Position numbers and translations under genes: made by a program
Shown here: one piece after another, positions 18,070-27,237 of the stretch
Layout of the letters: each line of letters opens with the position of its first letter
How positions within the stretch are numbered: position 1 is the stretch's first letter
Notes under the pieces: generated by a model
Databases searched by the model: none
What the model saw: only the letters and a program-made list of their open reading frames with translations
Told to the model about the DNA's origin: nothing
NCBI GenBank assembly: GCA_037133915.1
Contig: JBAXND010000011.1
Location: 40,872-104,871 of the forward strand
Direction of reading: 5' to 3'
Source: Bacteroidota bacterium
Lineage (GTDB): Bacteria > Bacteroidota > Bacteroidia > Bacteroidales > CAIWKO01
Length of the DNA stretch: 64,000 bases

Positions 18070-19139
18070 GTCGTATTGTTCCTGAGAAAACTATCTGTAA
18101 CAACCAATGCAGCCATTGCCTCAACAATCGGGACAGCACGTGGCACCACACATATATCATGCCGCCCTTTAATTGCAATCTCTGTCTTTTTCAAATTAAC
18201 GTCAAGAGTTTGCTGTTTGGTATGTATTGCCGAAACGGGTTTAAACGCCACCCTGAAAGTGATGTCCATACCGTTTGAGATTCCGCCCTGTATTCCCCCT
18301 GAATGATTTGTTTTTGTAGCAATCACACCATCCTTTTTAATGAAAATATCATTGTGTTCTGAGCCTGTCATGGCGGTTCCTGCGAAACCACTGCCATATT
18401 CAAATCCTTTAACTGACGGAATACTCATTATGGCATGTGCCAGACGCGCCTGCAGTTTTTCAAAAATCGGATCACCGATACCTGCAGGACATCCCGAAAT
18501 AGTGCAGCAAATTGTTCCGCCTGTCGTATCGCCCCTCTTTTGTAATTGCCGCAACAGACCTTCCATTTTCACGGATGTACTTTTATCAGGGCAACGCACC
18601 AAACTTTCGTCAATAGAGAGTTCATTTACCGAAGACATATTTTTTTTCATTTTTATGCCCCCAATTTCATCAACGTAAGCAACAATGTTTATCTTTTTTG
18701 ACTGTAGAAAAATACGGGCAATGCCACCTCCAGCAACAACAGGTGCCATGAGCCGTGCCGAAGCCATTCCGGTGCCGGCAGGAGGCGCTAATCCGTATTT
18801 CATATAATAGGTGAAATCCGCGTGAGACGGTCTGAAGGAGTTTTTCAGCGCCTTATAATCTGCCGTACGCTGATCGCTGTTTCTTATAATGAATGCTATA
18901 GGAAAGCCGTTGCTGATGCCATTTTCTATGCCTGACAGCCATTCAACAATATCAGTTTCGTGTCGCTGGGATGCAAAAAAAGTATTAGCCGGCCGGCGTC
19001 TGTCCATCTGTTTTTGAATCCATTGCTCATCAACAGCCAAACCAGGCGGACAGCCTTCGATGACACCACCAATTGCAACACCATGCGACTCTCCAAAAAT
19101 GGAAAGTCTGAAATTCCCGCCAAATGAATGACTGCTCAT
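18063..19139 (-). CDS. aroC: Chorismate synthase
   Basis: 358 residues. It converts 5-enolpyruvylshikimate-3-phosphate to chorismate, the last step of the shikimate pathway, with reduced FMN. The N-terminal Phe-Gly-Glu-Ser-His-Gly signature and the Arg-Ala-Ser-rich central region are intact, and the length is normal. ATG at 19139 is chosen over a GTG two codons upstream. A TACTTTTG box at 19145-19152 sits so close to this ATG that the mRNA may be nearly leaderless. The 3' end overlaps the OmpA-like gene by 7 bases. No other aro gene is nearby. Confidence 0.95.
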   Translation of the reverse strand: MSSHSFGGNFRLSIFGESHGVAIGGVIEGCPPGLAVDEQWIQKQMDRRRPANTFFASQRHETDIVEWLSGIENGISNGFPIAFIIRNSDQRTADYKALKNSFRPSHADFTYYMKYGLAPPAGTGMASARLMAPVVAGGGIARIFLQSKKINIVAYVDEIGGIKMKKNMSSVNELSIDESLVRCPDKSTSVKMEGLLRQLQKRGDTTGGTICCTISGCPAGIGDPIFEKLQARLAHAIMSIPSVKGFEYGSGFAGTAMTGSEHNDIFIKKDGVIATKTNHSGGIQGGISNGMDITFRVAFKPVSAIHTKQQTLDVNLKKTEIAIKGRHDICVVPRAVPIVEAMAALVVTDSFLRNNTTC

Positions 19140-19144
19140 ATACA

Positions 19145-19152
19145 CAAAAGTA
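19145..19152 (-). promoter_or_regulatory. TAnnTTTG box directly at the aroC start
   Basis: Read leftward the bases are TACTTTTG, a perfect match to the Bacteroidota -7 consensus. The box ends 5 bases before the chosen ATG (19139), so transcription would begin at or very near the start codon. No clear -33 element is seen and chance is possible. Confidence 0.35.
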
Positions 19153-19251
19153 TGAATATTAACGGGAAAACAGGGCGGGAAAGGTTCAAAAAATCAACAC
19201 CTTTATTAACACAAAAACAGTACAAAGTCAGAACTGACAATGGAAGAATGC

Positions 19252-21369
19252 TTATTTCACAACAATTTTATAATGAGAAGTCCCAAGGGCGCTTTGCAAT
19301 TTCATAAAGTAAATGCCCGATGCCAGACCGCTTATATCAATGGTTGCAGCAAACTGACCGCTAATGGCCGGATTTGTGACTGATGATAAAACCTCCATTC
19401 CACGGCTGTCGAAAAGCGAAATATTCAATACACCCGACTCTGCTGCAATTCCGGAAACATTAATAATATCGTTTGCAGGATTTGGATAAATAAGCATCCC
19501 GGAATTCATATTAGTTCCCTCAACCGCAGAAGTAGAACTTGTGTAATTAGCATCCCAACCCGCACCTGTATTCAGTGAATTTGTAACAAAAGTGATAAGC
19601 ACTTTACCAGTATAAATAGTCATCGAGGTTGGCAACGTATTGCCCGTCCACTCTGCTACTTCGGTATTGGTTGATTCGTTGTAAACCTTCACCATATCAT
19701 TACCCGCTTCTATATCAAGCGAAGTAAAATTGAGTGTTATGGCATGCGCACCCGGCGGTCTGATTCGCCAATGGCAAATAGTATTATTGTTGTAATTATT
19801 GATATCACTACCATCCGAAAAACTGCCGGCAGGTTCGGTGAGTTCCATCATAAAATCACAAAACTGATATTTCACGGTTCGGTAGGAGGCAAACCAGCCT
19901 GAAGCGTTATTTGCATTGTCAGAAACAAAACGTATCAGCATTTTATTACCCGTAGATTGAATGGTGGCAGGTATCGTATTTCCCGAAAAAACGCCTAATA
20001 CTGAATCGCTCGTTGAGGCGCCATCATATACCGTTACCACATCATTCCCGGCTTCGGTAATAAAATCACGAAATTCTAAAATGATTGACTGTGTAGGCTC
20101 CGATGGTGCGATGAGCCAGTAACAGTCGGCATTGGCTTGATAATTTTCGATGGGACCGCTGCCGTCTTCAACAGAGCCGCGCACACCCGTCAGGGTTTTA
20201 CTTCCTGAACAATAATAAGGATATTGGGTTGCCGGATAAAGGTCTAAACCTGCCTGCTGACCTGAATTAAAGGTATAACCCGGATTCAGATTATCGAGGT
20301 AAAAATATCCGTCAAACGCCCCGCTCCAACCCCAGTTGAAATGAAAATAATCAGAATTCTGATAGCCGTCGCATACAAAAGCATGACCACCATCAGGACC
20401 ATGACCGGAGTAAATTACAGGCCATTTATTATCAAGATTGCTGCGCAGCATAGATTTCCATTGACTATCGCTGTAATTATAACGGTTGTATAACTGCCCG
20501 CCCGGATTGTATCCGAAATTATTTATCATTGCATTGACGGCATCTTCCATATACGCACCAGAGCCATCGGGAGAATACATCATGTCAACAGCAATGCCGC
20601 AATGGTATTGTATTTTCGACATCTCGGAATTATAATAGTTTCCGATATTATCCTGCATAGCGTTCCAGTCATAAGTAGTATTTGCAAAATCGGCAAAAAG
20701 ATAACCATAGTCAGAAGTATAACCATGGGAGCCTGTTCCCTGTAATGGAAAACGGTAATAATACATTGTTTGTGCCATACAGGTAGCAACGCATCCCGAC
20801 CATACATGCCCACCCGGACCGGCAGTATCAATTGGGCAAACCATATTGTAAAAAATGCCTTGATCCCACGTAGAACGCAGCAAGGGAGCCATTGATTTCA
20901 TGCCTTTACTCTCAAATGACTGTATTTGCCTGCCTGCCAGCAAATCATTCCAGGCATTGCTTGCAGAAACGCCTGCAGGAATTTTATCAGAGACGCTATT
21001 AAATATTTGCTCTTCGTATTGCCGCATCCACCACGAAAATTCAGGAGAAGCATTTTCCAACGAAAAATTATTTTCAAATGAATATCCTAAAAGTGGAAAT
21101 ACGCTTTGATCGGCAGAAATAATTACAAAACCGCCATTGACAACATTGAACACATAATAGGTTACCGTATTTTTATAAGTGCTCGCTTTTACCAGATCAC
21201 CTACACCTTTAATTTCATTATTAATATTATCAGGAGCATACTGAGATACGAAGCTATTTGCGGCCTGACGTGCCTTGTTGACATTTACTTTCTGCGCAAA
21301 AGAAATACCGGACATTACCGGTATTGATAAAATAAAAGCGAGTCCTAATTTTATAATTTTATGTACCAT
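19252..21369 (-). CDS. C10-family (streptopain-like) secreted cysteine peptidase with two CUB domains and T9SS tail
   Basis: 705 residues. Signal peptide 1-26; Spi-type propeptide about 27-150 that keeps the enzyme inactive until cleaved; C10 catalytic domain about 160-390 with Cys193 (Gly-Cys-Val-Ala) and His329 (Gly-Gly-His-Ala-Phe); two CUB-like domains (about 395-505 and 515-620; each with Cys-x-Trp and Gly-Asn-Asp motifs); C-terminal type A T9SS sorting domain (about 630-705, starting Tyr-Pro-Asn-Pro-Ala). Known relatives include SpeB of Streptococcus and PrtT of Porphyromonas. Secreted to the surface by the Por system. Third of three tandem paralogues, 8 bases downstream of the second. 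Confidence 0.92.
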   Translation of the reverse strand: MVHKIIKLGLAFILSIPVMSGISFAQKVNVNKARQAANSFVSQYAPDNINNEIKGVGDLVKASTYKNTVTYYVFNVVNGGFVIISADQSVFPLLGYSFENNFSLENASPEFSWWMRQYEEQIFNSVSDKIPAGVSASNAWNDLLAGRQIQSFESKGMKSMAPLLRSTWDQGIFYNMVCPIDTAGPGGHVWSGCVATCMAQTMYYYRFPLQGTGSHGYTSDYGYLFADFANTTYDWNAMQDNIGNYYNSEMSKIQYHCGIAVDMMYSPDGSGAYMEDAVNAMINNFGYNPGGQLYNRYNYSDSQWKSMLRSNLDNKWPVIYSGHGPDGGHAFVCDGYQNSDYFHFNWGWSGAFDGYFYLDNLNPGYTFNSGQQAGLDLYPATQYPYYCSGSKTLTGVRGSVEDGSGPIENYQANADCYWLIAPSEPTQSIILEFRDFITEAGNDVVTVYDGASTSDSVLGVFSGNTIPATIQSTGNKMLIRFVSDNANNASGWFASYRTVKYQFCDFMMELTEPAGSFSDGSDINNYNNNTICHWRIRPPGAHAITLNFTSLDIEAGNDMVKVYNESTNTEVAEWTGNTLPTSMTIYTGKVLITFVTNSLNTGAGWDANYTSSTSAVEGTNMNSGMLIYPNPANDIINVSGIAAESGVLNISLFDSRGMEVLSSVTNPAISGQFAATIDISGLASGIYFMKLQSALGTSHYKIVVK

Positions 21370-21377
21370 GCAGCGTT

Positions 21378-23489
21378 TTAGAAGTGAGCTAATTTAGTAA
21401 TATTTTTATTATTTTTTCCTTCAACAGAAAAGAAAAACATTCCTGAAGGCAGATTAGAAATATCTATTTCATCGGTAAAGTTGCCTGATATTTTTTCGTA
21501 TAACCGCCGGTAAACATCACGACCTGTAATATCCTGTATTGAAATTCTCAAATCCTGAAGCGTCGCAACATCCAGTGAAAAGGTAAAACTGTTTTCTGCA
21601 GGATTTGGAAATACAGTTAACCCATTGAATCCATTATTCTCATCTATTCCGGAGACTGAGGTATAACCGGCTTCCCAGCCTGCTGCCGTATTTTGGCCAT
21701 TCGATAAAAATTTGACCAGCATTTTTCCGGTGAGACTTGTTACATCCGACGGAACTGAGTCGCCCGTAAAATGCGCCAGTACTGTACCCGACGGTAATTC
21801 TGTTACCTCAACATAATCATCGGAAGCCAACGCAAAGGAACTGAAATGAAGTGTTACACTACTTGCGCCAACAGGTTGAATACGCCAACGACACAACGAA
21901 TTATTGTGGTAATTCTGATTATTTCCACTCTCATCACTCAGGCTTCCCGAAGATGCCGTCATGTCAGTAAGTCCCGTACAATAAACCGGAATTACCGAGG
22001 CGTATGTTGCCAACCATCCTGACATTGCGGTATCGGCGTTTGTTAGAAATCTGACAAGCATCTGATCACCGGATGATGAAATCTGAGCCGGCACATTATT
22101 TCCAGAGAATGTGCCGAGAACTGGATCAGCAGTTGAAGCACCGTCATACACAATTACAACATCGGAATCTGCCTGAGTATTAAAATCAATGAAGGTCAGC
22201 ACGATTGAATTTACAGAATCGGCAGGAGCAATGAGCCATTGACAGTCAAAATTATTGCCATAACTGTTCAGAGGACCGCTTCCGTCTTCAATTGTTCCTG
22301 ACTGTGCTAAAATAGTTTTTGTTCCGCTGCAGCTAACGGGATATCCCTGGCTGCTGTCTGGAAAAAAGTTGACAATAAGCTCATGATCCAGGGTAAAATC
22401 ATTGCCGCCCGGCATAAGGTTATCAAGAGTAAAATAGCCGTCGTACGAACCGCTCCAGCCCCAGTTAAAATGAAAATAGGTGGTATCCTGATAACCGTCG
22501 CAAACAAAAGCATGCCCTGAAATATTGCTTGTATCAGCCCATCCGGCATAGTATAACGGTTTATGCTTATCCAGATGCGCCAGGATTATTCCTTTCCAGT
22601 TTTGAGTACAGGTATCCCGGAAAATATATTCGCACGAAGGTGAATATTTGAAATAATTTCTGAGCGACCACGCTGCTTTATGATTGAACATTCCCGAGCC
22701 GCCTGCACCATAATCAAGATCAACTGAAACGCCCAGATGGAAAAGCAATTCAGCAACAGCATCATTATACTTAGTAAGTTTCAGTGGCATTTCATCCCAG
22801 CGGTAATCTGTAGATCCAAAATCAGCAGAAAGCGTTCCATATGTAGGATGAACGTAAGTATAGGCACCCACACCCTGTTCAGGCCAACGATAATAATTCA
22901 TAATTTGCCCCATCGCCGCAGGTACACAACCTGCCCAGGCATGCCCATCGGGACCACCCTGCCCGGCAGGGCAATCCGCATTATAATATTTTCCCTGATC
23001 CCAGGTTGTTTTTATTAAAGGTAAAACAGATTTACCTGATTTAAGATTTTTAAGACCTGACGGAGCACTTGTCAACAGCCGATTCCATTCGTCACTCACA
23101 TTTTTTTTAACAGGATAATTATTTGTGATAGCCCATAATACCTGAGTTTCGTAATCCTGCATCCACCGTTCAAAAACCGGAGGCATTTTGCTTGGATTAT
23201 AACTGTTTTGAAAGGAATAGCCAAGCACCGGAATTACAGAATTTTCGGCAGAAACGATTACAAAACCACCGGTGTTGATATTAAAAACATAATACACAAC
23301 AGAGCCGTTCACTGTTTTTTCATACCGTTCTGTTATGCCGATATCCACGAAGGCAACATCATTGTATTGATTTACCTTTTCGTAATAAAAATTTATTGCA
23401 AGCCGTTCTGCATCTTTTTGTGAAACGCGGGATGCAAACGAAAACAGCGGCAGCAATAAAATCAGAATAAATATTTTTAGAACTCTCAT
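21378..23489 (-). CDS. C10-family secreted cysteine peptidase with two CUB domains and T9SS tail
   Basis: 703 residues from ATG 23489; the frame extends to a TTG at 23507 but the ATG gives the normal signal peptide. The layout matches its neighbours: Spi propeptide, catalytic domain with Cys188 (Ala-Gly-Cys-Val-Pro) and His326 (Ser-Gly-His-Ala-Phe), two CUB-like domains, and a type A T9SS sorting domain (Val-Phe-Pro-Asn-Pro-Ala). All key residues are intact. Middle gene of the tandem triplet; spacing to the next gene is 8 bases and to the previous about 48 bases. Likely role: degradation of extracellular protein for nutrition. Confidence 0.92.
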   Translation of the reverse strand: MRVLKIFILILLLPLFSFASRVSQKDAERLAINFYYEKVNQYNDVAFVDIGITERYEKTVNGSVVYYVFNINTGGFVIVSAENSVIPVLGYSFQNSYNPSKMPPVFERWMQDYETQVLWAITNNYPVKKNVSDEWNRLLTSAPSGLKNLKSGKSVLPLIKTTWDQGKYYNADCPAGQGGPDGHAWAGCVPAAMGQIMNYYRWPEQGVGAYTYVHPTYGTLSADFGSTDYRWDEMPLKLTKYNDAVAELLFHLGVSVDLDYGAGGSGMFNHKAAWSLRNYFKYSPSCEYIFRDTCTQNWKGIILAHLDKHKPLYYAGWADTSNISGHAFVCDGYQDTTYFHFNWGWSGSYDGYFTLDNLMPGGNDFTLDHELIVNFFPDSSQGYPVSCSGTKTILAQSGTIEDGSGPLNSYGNNFDCQWLIAPADSVNSIVLTFIDFNTQADSDVVIVYDGASTADPVLGTFSGNNVPAQISSSGDQMLVRFLTNADTAMSGWLATYASVIPVYCTGLTDMTASSGSLSDESGNNQNYHNNSLCRWRIQPVGASSVTLHFSSFALASDDYVEVTELPSGTVLAHFTGDSVPSDVTSLTGKMLVKFLSNGQNTAAGWEAGYTSVSGIDENNGFNGLTVFPNPAENSFTFSLDVATLQDLRISIQDITGRDVYRRLYEKISGNFTDEIDISNLPSGMFFFSVEGKNNKNITKLAHF

Positions 23490-23537
23490 GCTTATCCTTT
23501 GTAGCAAGCCCGAATTCAGCCCGGACCGGATCCTGTT

Positions 23538-25616
23538 TTACATTAATACAATCTTACGAATAACGGATTCGTTATTCGTTCCGATTCTTAAAAAATACAC
23601 GCCTTTAGCAAACCCCGACACATCAATCACTGACCTGAATGCCCCGTTGCTAGTCTGCTGCATCATGGAATAAACCTTTTCGCCCGTAATTGAAAGAATG
23701 TCAATTGAGGCATCTGTATTTGAAACCGAGATGAAGTTTACGTTGAGGCTGGTTGTTGCAGGATTCGGATAAACCTCAAGCGAACCGGATACTGCGTTTT
23801 CACCAATACCCAGTGCAGTGCTGTTGTAGGAGCAGCTAAAACCGGGCGCATTCGTATAACTGTTGGTCTTCAGCAGAACCATTATTTTGCTTGAATTATA
23901 CACTTGAGTAGAAGGGATGGTAGTGCCTGTATAATTGGCTACTTCAACATTAGCAATCTGATCATATACTTTAACATAGTCATCGCTGGCAATGCTGAAA
24001 TCAGAAAAACTCAGACTTATACTGGCAGTATTCGGTGGATTGATTACCCAACGGCACGTTTGGTTATATGAATAATTATTCGTGCCACTGCCATCATCAA
24101 AACTCCCGCTCGGCGCTGTAAGCGTGGTTACGCCTGAACAGAATACAGGAAACGTACAATGAAATTCTCCAAGCCAGCCTGCGCCGGTTGTGCTGCCATT
24201 AGTGGTAAAACGAAGCAGCATTTTATCTCCCGAAGATGTAACGTAGGTAGGAAGGCTTAATCCGGAAAATGTTCCGAGCACAGGTGCCGAAATATTATCG
24301 CCGTCATAAATAGTCAGAACATCATTTGTTCCTTCGGTTTCGAACCGCACGAAGCTAAAATTAATATGTGACACCGGTTCAGCCGGCGCTATAAGCCATC
24401 TGCAATCGTTATTATTCTGATAATTATTGATGCCGCTGCCGTCTTCAACGGTACCGTTGGAATAGGTAATCGTATTCAGGGTTCCGCTGCAATATGCGGG
24501 ATATCCCGTACCCGGATAAATATTTACAACCGCGCCCTGCCAGTCAGAAAAAATATATCCACCCACTGCAAGATTTGCCGTAGTAAAATAACCGTTTGCG
24601 GCTCCACCCCAGCCCCAGTTCATATGAAACTGGTCGGTGCCCTGATAACCGTCGCATACCCATGCATGACCACCATTATTCGGATCGGTACCAGAATAAA
24701 TAACCGGATGCTTCGCATCGAGGTTACTTCGCAACAACGCTGCCCAGCTTGTTGCATCATAATCCTGCCTGCTTTCATAACCAATCGCGGCATTATATCT
24801 GAAATGACTTTTCATGGCACCGGGAATATCTTGAGTTTGTGCACCTGAAGCAGTACCACTATAATTCATATTTACCGTTTTACCGGCATGAAAGCAAAGT
24901 TCTGCAATCCCATAATTATAGTTGGTAGGCTCATTTACCATTTCATTCCAGCGATAATACACATTCGACAAATTAATGAGAGCGTGCGTTCCCAGTCCGT
25001 TCACCGGATAACGGTAATAAAACATCACCTGAGCCATTGATGTTGCCACACAACCAACAAGAGCGTGCCCATCAGGACCATCAATTGCGGTTGGGCATAG
25101 CTGATTATAATACTTTCCCTGATCCCAGTTAGACGTGAGTAAAGGAGTAACAACTTTGGATTTTAAGGATGAAAGCTGGGCATCATTTGCAGATTCATAA
25201 TAACTCCATAAACCTGCAATTCCGGCATCGGCTTTAAGTGCATGCTCAACGGCATAACTCACTTGAGCAGCCATCTGTTTCATCCACCATTTGAATTCTG
25301 TTGGCTGGTTTTCGAAATCAAGGTTCCGGTCAAGAGAATAGCCAATTACCGGATAACAGGCGTCATCGGCAGAAATGATAATAAAGCCTGCGGGACTTGT
25401 ATTAAACGTATAATAAACAGGCGTTGTACCAACATACTCTGTTGAACTTCCGGTAATTTTAATATCCGAAATTTTTACATTCTGAACCTGACTCAGCCGC
25501 TCATAAAAATAATTTACCCCAACCTTTCGGGCGGTTTCAACATCAACGTTAGCAGCAAAAGTTTTGAGAGTAACAAATATGAGCAGTGCGGGCAGCACAT
25601 AGCACAGTTTTTTCAT
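23538..25616 (-). CDS. C10-family secreted cysteine peptidase with two CUB domains and T9SS tail
   Basis: 692 residues: signal peptide 1-22, Spi-like propeptide about 23-155, catalytic domain with Cys189 (Val-Gly-Cys-Val-Ala) and His317 (Gly-Gly-His-Ala-Trp), two CUB-like domains (about 375-595) and a type A T9SS sorting domain (Val-Tyr-Pro-Asn-Pro-Ala onward). It is the first gene of the triplet. A TATTTTTG box read leftward at 25662-25669 is a possible promoter. The three paralogues have diverged clearly in sequence, so the duplications are not recent and the enzymes may differ in specificity. Confidence 0.92.
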   Translation of the reverse strand: MKKLCYVLPALLIFVTLKTFAANVDVETARKVGVNYFYERLSQVQNVKISDIKITGSSTEYVGTTPVYYTFNTSPAGFIIISADDACYPVIGYSLDRNLDFENQPTEFKWWMKQMAAQVSYAVEHALKADAGIAGLWSYYESANDAQLSSLKSKVVTPLLTSNWDQGKYYNQLCPTAIDGPDGHALVGCVATSMAQVMFYYRYPVNGLGTHALINLSNVYYRWNEMVNEPTNYNYGIAELCFHAGKTVNMNYSGTASGAQTQDIPGAMKSHFRYNAAIGYESRQDYDATSWAALLRSNLDAKHPVIYSGTDPNNGGHAWVCDGYQGTDQFHMNWGWGGAANGYFTTANLAVGGYIFSDWQGAVVNIYPGTGYPAYCSGTLNTITYSNGTVEDGSGINNYQNNNDCRWLIAPAEPVSHINFSFVRFETEGTNDVLTIYDGDNISAPVLGTFSGLSLPTYVTSSGDKMLLRFTTNGSTTGAGWLGEFHCTFPVFCSGVTTLTAPSGSFDDGSGTNNYSYNQTCRWVINPPNTASISLSFSDFSIASDDYVKVYDQIANVEVANYTGTTIPSTQVYNSSKIMVLLKTNSYTNAPGFSCSYNSTALGIGENAVSGSLEVYPNPATTSLNVNFISVSNTDASIDILSITGEKVYSMMQQTSNGAFRSVIDVSGFAKGVYFLRIGTNNESVIRKIVLM

Positions 25617-25774
25617 ACGGTGGATTAGGGTTACGGGATATTGCTATCTGTCTTATTAATACAAAAATACAAAAAAAATGAACACACATAAATGCCTCAA
25701 TTAACCCACTTTCGTGATTAACGAAACTTTAACCTGAACCATCGGATAGTTATCGCTGAAAGCGCTCTTAGGTG

Positions 25775-25993
25775 CTAAGCAGCCGGCTTTTTCCTTTTCA
25801 TAAGGATGTAGATCAACGGGAGTATTCCCATTGTATTAAATACTGCAAGCAGAATAAACCATGCGAGCTCCCGGTTGCATGCGGCTTTCCACATGGCAAT
25901 AAGTTTTAAAATGCCATCGCATACTGCAATGAAAATGATTAGTATAATGAAGCATATTTCCCAGGTACCCAAAACAAACATTTGTGAATCCAT
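25775..25993 (-). CDS. Small PLDc_N/DUF5652-like membrane protein
   Basis: 72 residues with two hydrophobic helices (about 10-30 and 44-64). The pattern Trp-Lys-Ala-Ala then Trp-Phe-Ile-Leu-Leu and Asn-Thr-Met-Gly-Ile-Leu-Pro-Leu-Ile-Tyr is that of the short PLDc_N/DUF5652 family found in many bacteria. The tail is Lys-rich and cytoplasmic. No catalytic residues. It stands alone between the C10 cluster and the FISUMP gene. Function unknown; the family is thought to regulate or anchor membrane partners. Confidence 0.75.
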   Translation of the reverse strand: MDSQMFVLGTWEICFIILIIFIAVCDGILKLIAMWKAACNRELAWFILLAVFNTMGILPLIYILMKRKKPAA

Positions 25994-26059
25994 CGCTATT
26001 TCTGTTTGCGTTAATAAACATTAATAATCGTTAATTTGCATCAATATAATGACCTGCGT

Positions 26060-27019
26060 TTAATCTTTCACACACCTTACCGACAGCCCGTTCTGCTTGT
26101 TGCTGAAGCTCTTGATTACATTATTGGCAGTGCCATAAAGAGCGCGATGCCAGGCGCTGCCGGCCTTATTTTCTGTCGATGTCCACCAGTAGCCGCCCGT
26201 ACCCACGTAATTATAGGTGCCATCGCCGTAACGCATACCGCCGGGAAGCCCCGAAAAACCACTTGTATTATTGCCGTTACCGGTTCGGCCTTTAAAGTCG
26301 GACCAACCACTGGTGCTTTTCATTTTTTTACCTGCATCAGAACCAAAATAATTGGTAAGCTCATTCCATTCGGCCACATCAGGAATGTGCCAACCGTTTG
26401 GCGCTAATCCGCGCGGGTCAGTTATAGCATACCAATTGTAAAGTTTCCCATAGACTTTTTGGTTTGCCTGATCATATCCATAATAGCACCATGCCGGTTT
26501 GTTTTCATTCCCTGCTTTTAACCATGCCGCATCCGACTTTGCTTCAGGAATTGTATCGCCATTTCTGAAAGTATATACATCCAGATTCGCATATGCCCAG
26601 GTCGTTTGCAGTGCTTTCTTTTTGTCTTTAGCTTCACCAATGACAGGTTTAACGCTTACAGAGTCTGTTTTTTTATTTCCTTCGGCAGGAACATTATTTA
26701 CAATGGCATTCTGAACGGGAACTGCCTGATTTTGCTTCAATACATGCGCAACTGAATCTCGCAAAGTATCCATTTTCACAGTAAGTTCCTGCACATTGTT
26801 TTGCGCGGCAGCCAGTTTTTCTTTAACTAATATCAGTTCTTTCTGCCACGCATACATTTGAGCTTGCTTCGCATCAATAACCTGATTTTTCAAATTAACA
26901 ACCTGCACCAAACTGTCAACCTGCCTTGTGAGTTTCTCTATTTGATCTTTTTTATTTTGGGCAAATCCACCGAACCCCAAAATAAATAATATAAAAAAGA
27001 GTCCAATTTTTCTCATCAT
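26060..27019 (-). CDS. Secreted FISUMP-domain protein with coiled-coil stalk
   Basis: 319 residues from ATG 27019; the frame is open to 27070 but this start yields a proper signal peptide ending Gly-Phe-Ala-Gln. A heptad-rich coiled coil covers about 20-85, a low-complexity linker about 90-140, and a C-terminal FISUMP domain (about 145-319) is marked by Trp-His-Ile-Pro, Gly-Gly-Met-Arg and Trp-Trp-Thr-Ser-Thr-Glu. FISUMP is named for a Fibrobacter surface protein and is common in secreted Bacteroidota proteins; its role is unknown. The coiled coil may trimerise a surface stalk (inference). No lipobox. Confidence 0.82.
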   Translation of the reverse strand: MMRKIGLFFILFILGFGGFAQNKKDQIEKLTRQVDSLVQVVNLKNQVIDAKQAQMYAWQKELILVKEKLAAAQNNVQELTVKMDTLRDSVAHVLKQNQAVPVQNAIVNNVPAEGNKKTDSVSVKPVIGEAKDKKKALQTTWAYANLDVYTFRNGDTIPEAKSDAAWLKAGNENKPAWCYYGYDQANQKVYGKLYNWYAITDPRGLAPNGWHIPDVAEWNELTNYFGSDAGKKMKSTSGWSDFKGRTGNGNNTSGFSGLPGGMRYGDGTYNYVGTGGYWWTSTENKAGSAWHRALYGTANNVIKSFSNKQNGLSVRCVKD

Positions 27020-27237
27020 TCCTAATTGTTTATTGTAAAAGAAATCGCTTTTGATTATTCTTTGCTTCATTTGCAGATAAGCATCCGATTTACAAATATA
27101 TTAAAGGTTTTGGAATAACACAAATTGATGTGATTCCTTCATTCAAATAACGAAGAATTTACTTTGTAAAATTCATCATGCCATATTTACATCATGAGTG
27201 GCAATATTTCATAAATTTGCCCATTATCCTATTTCCT

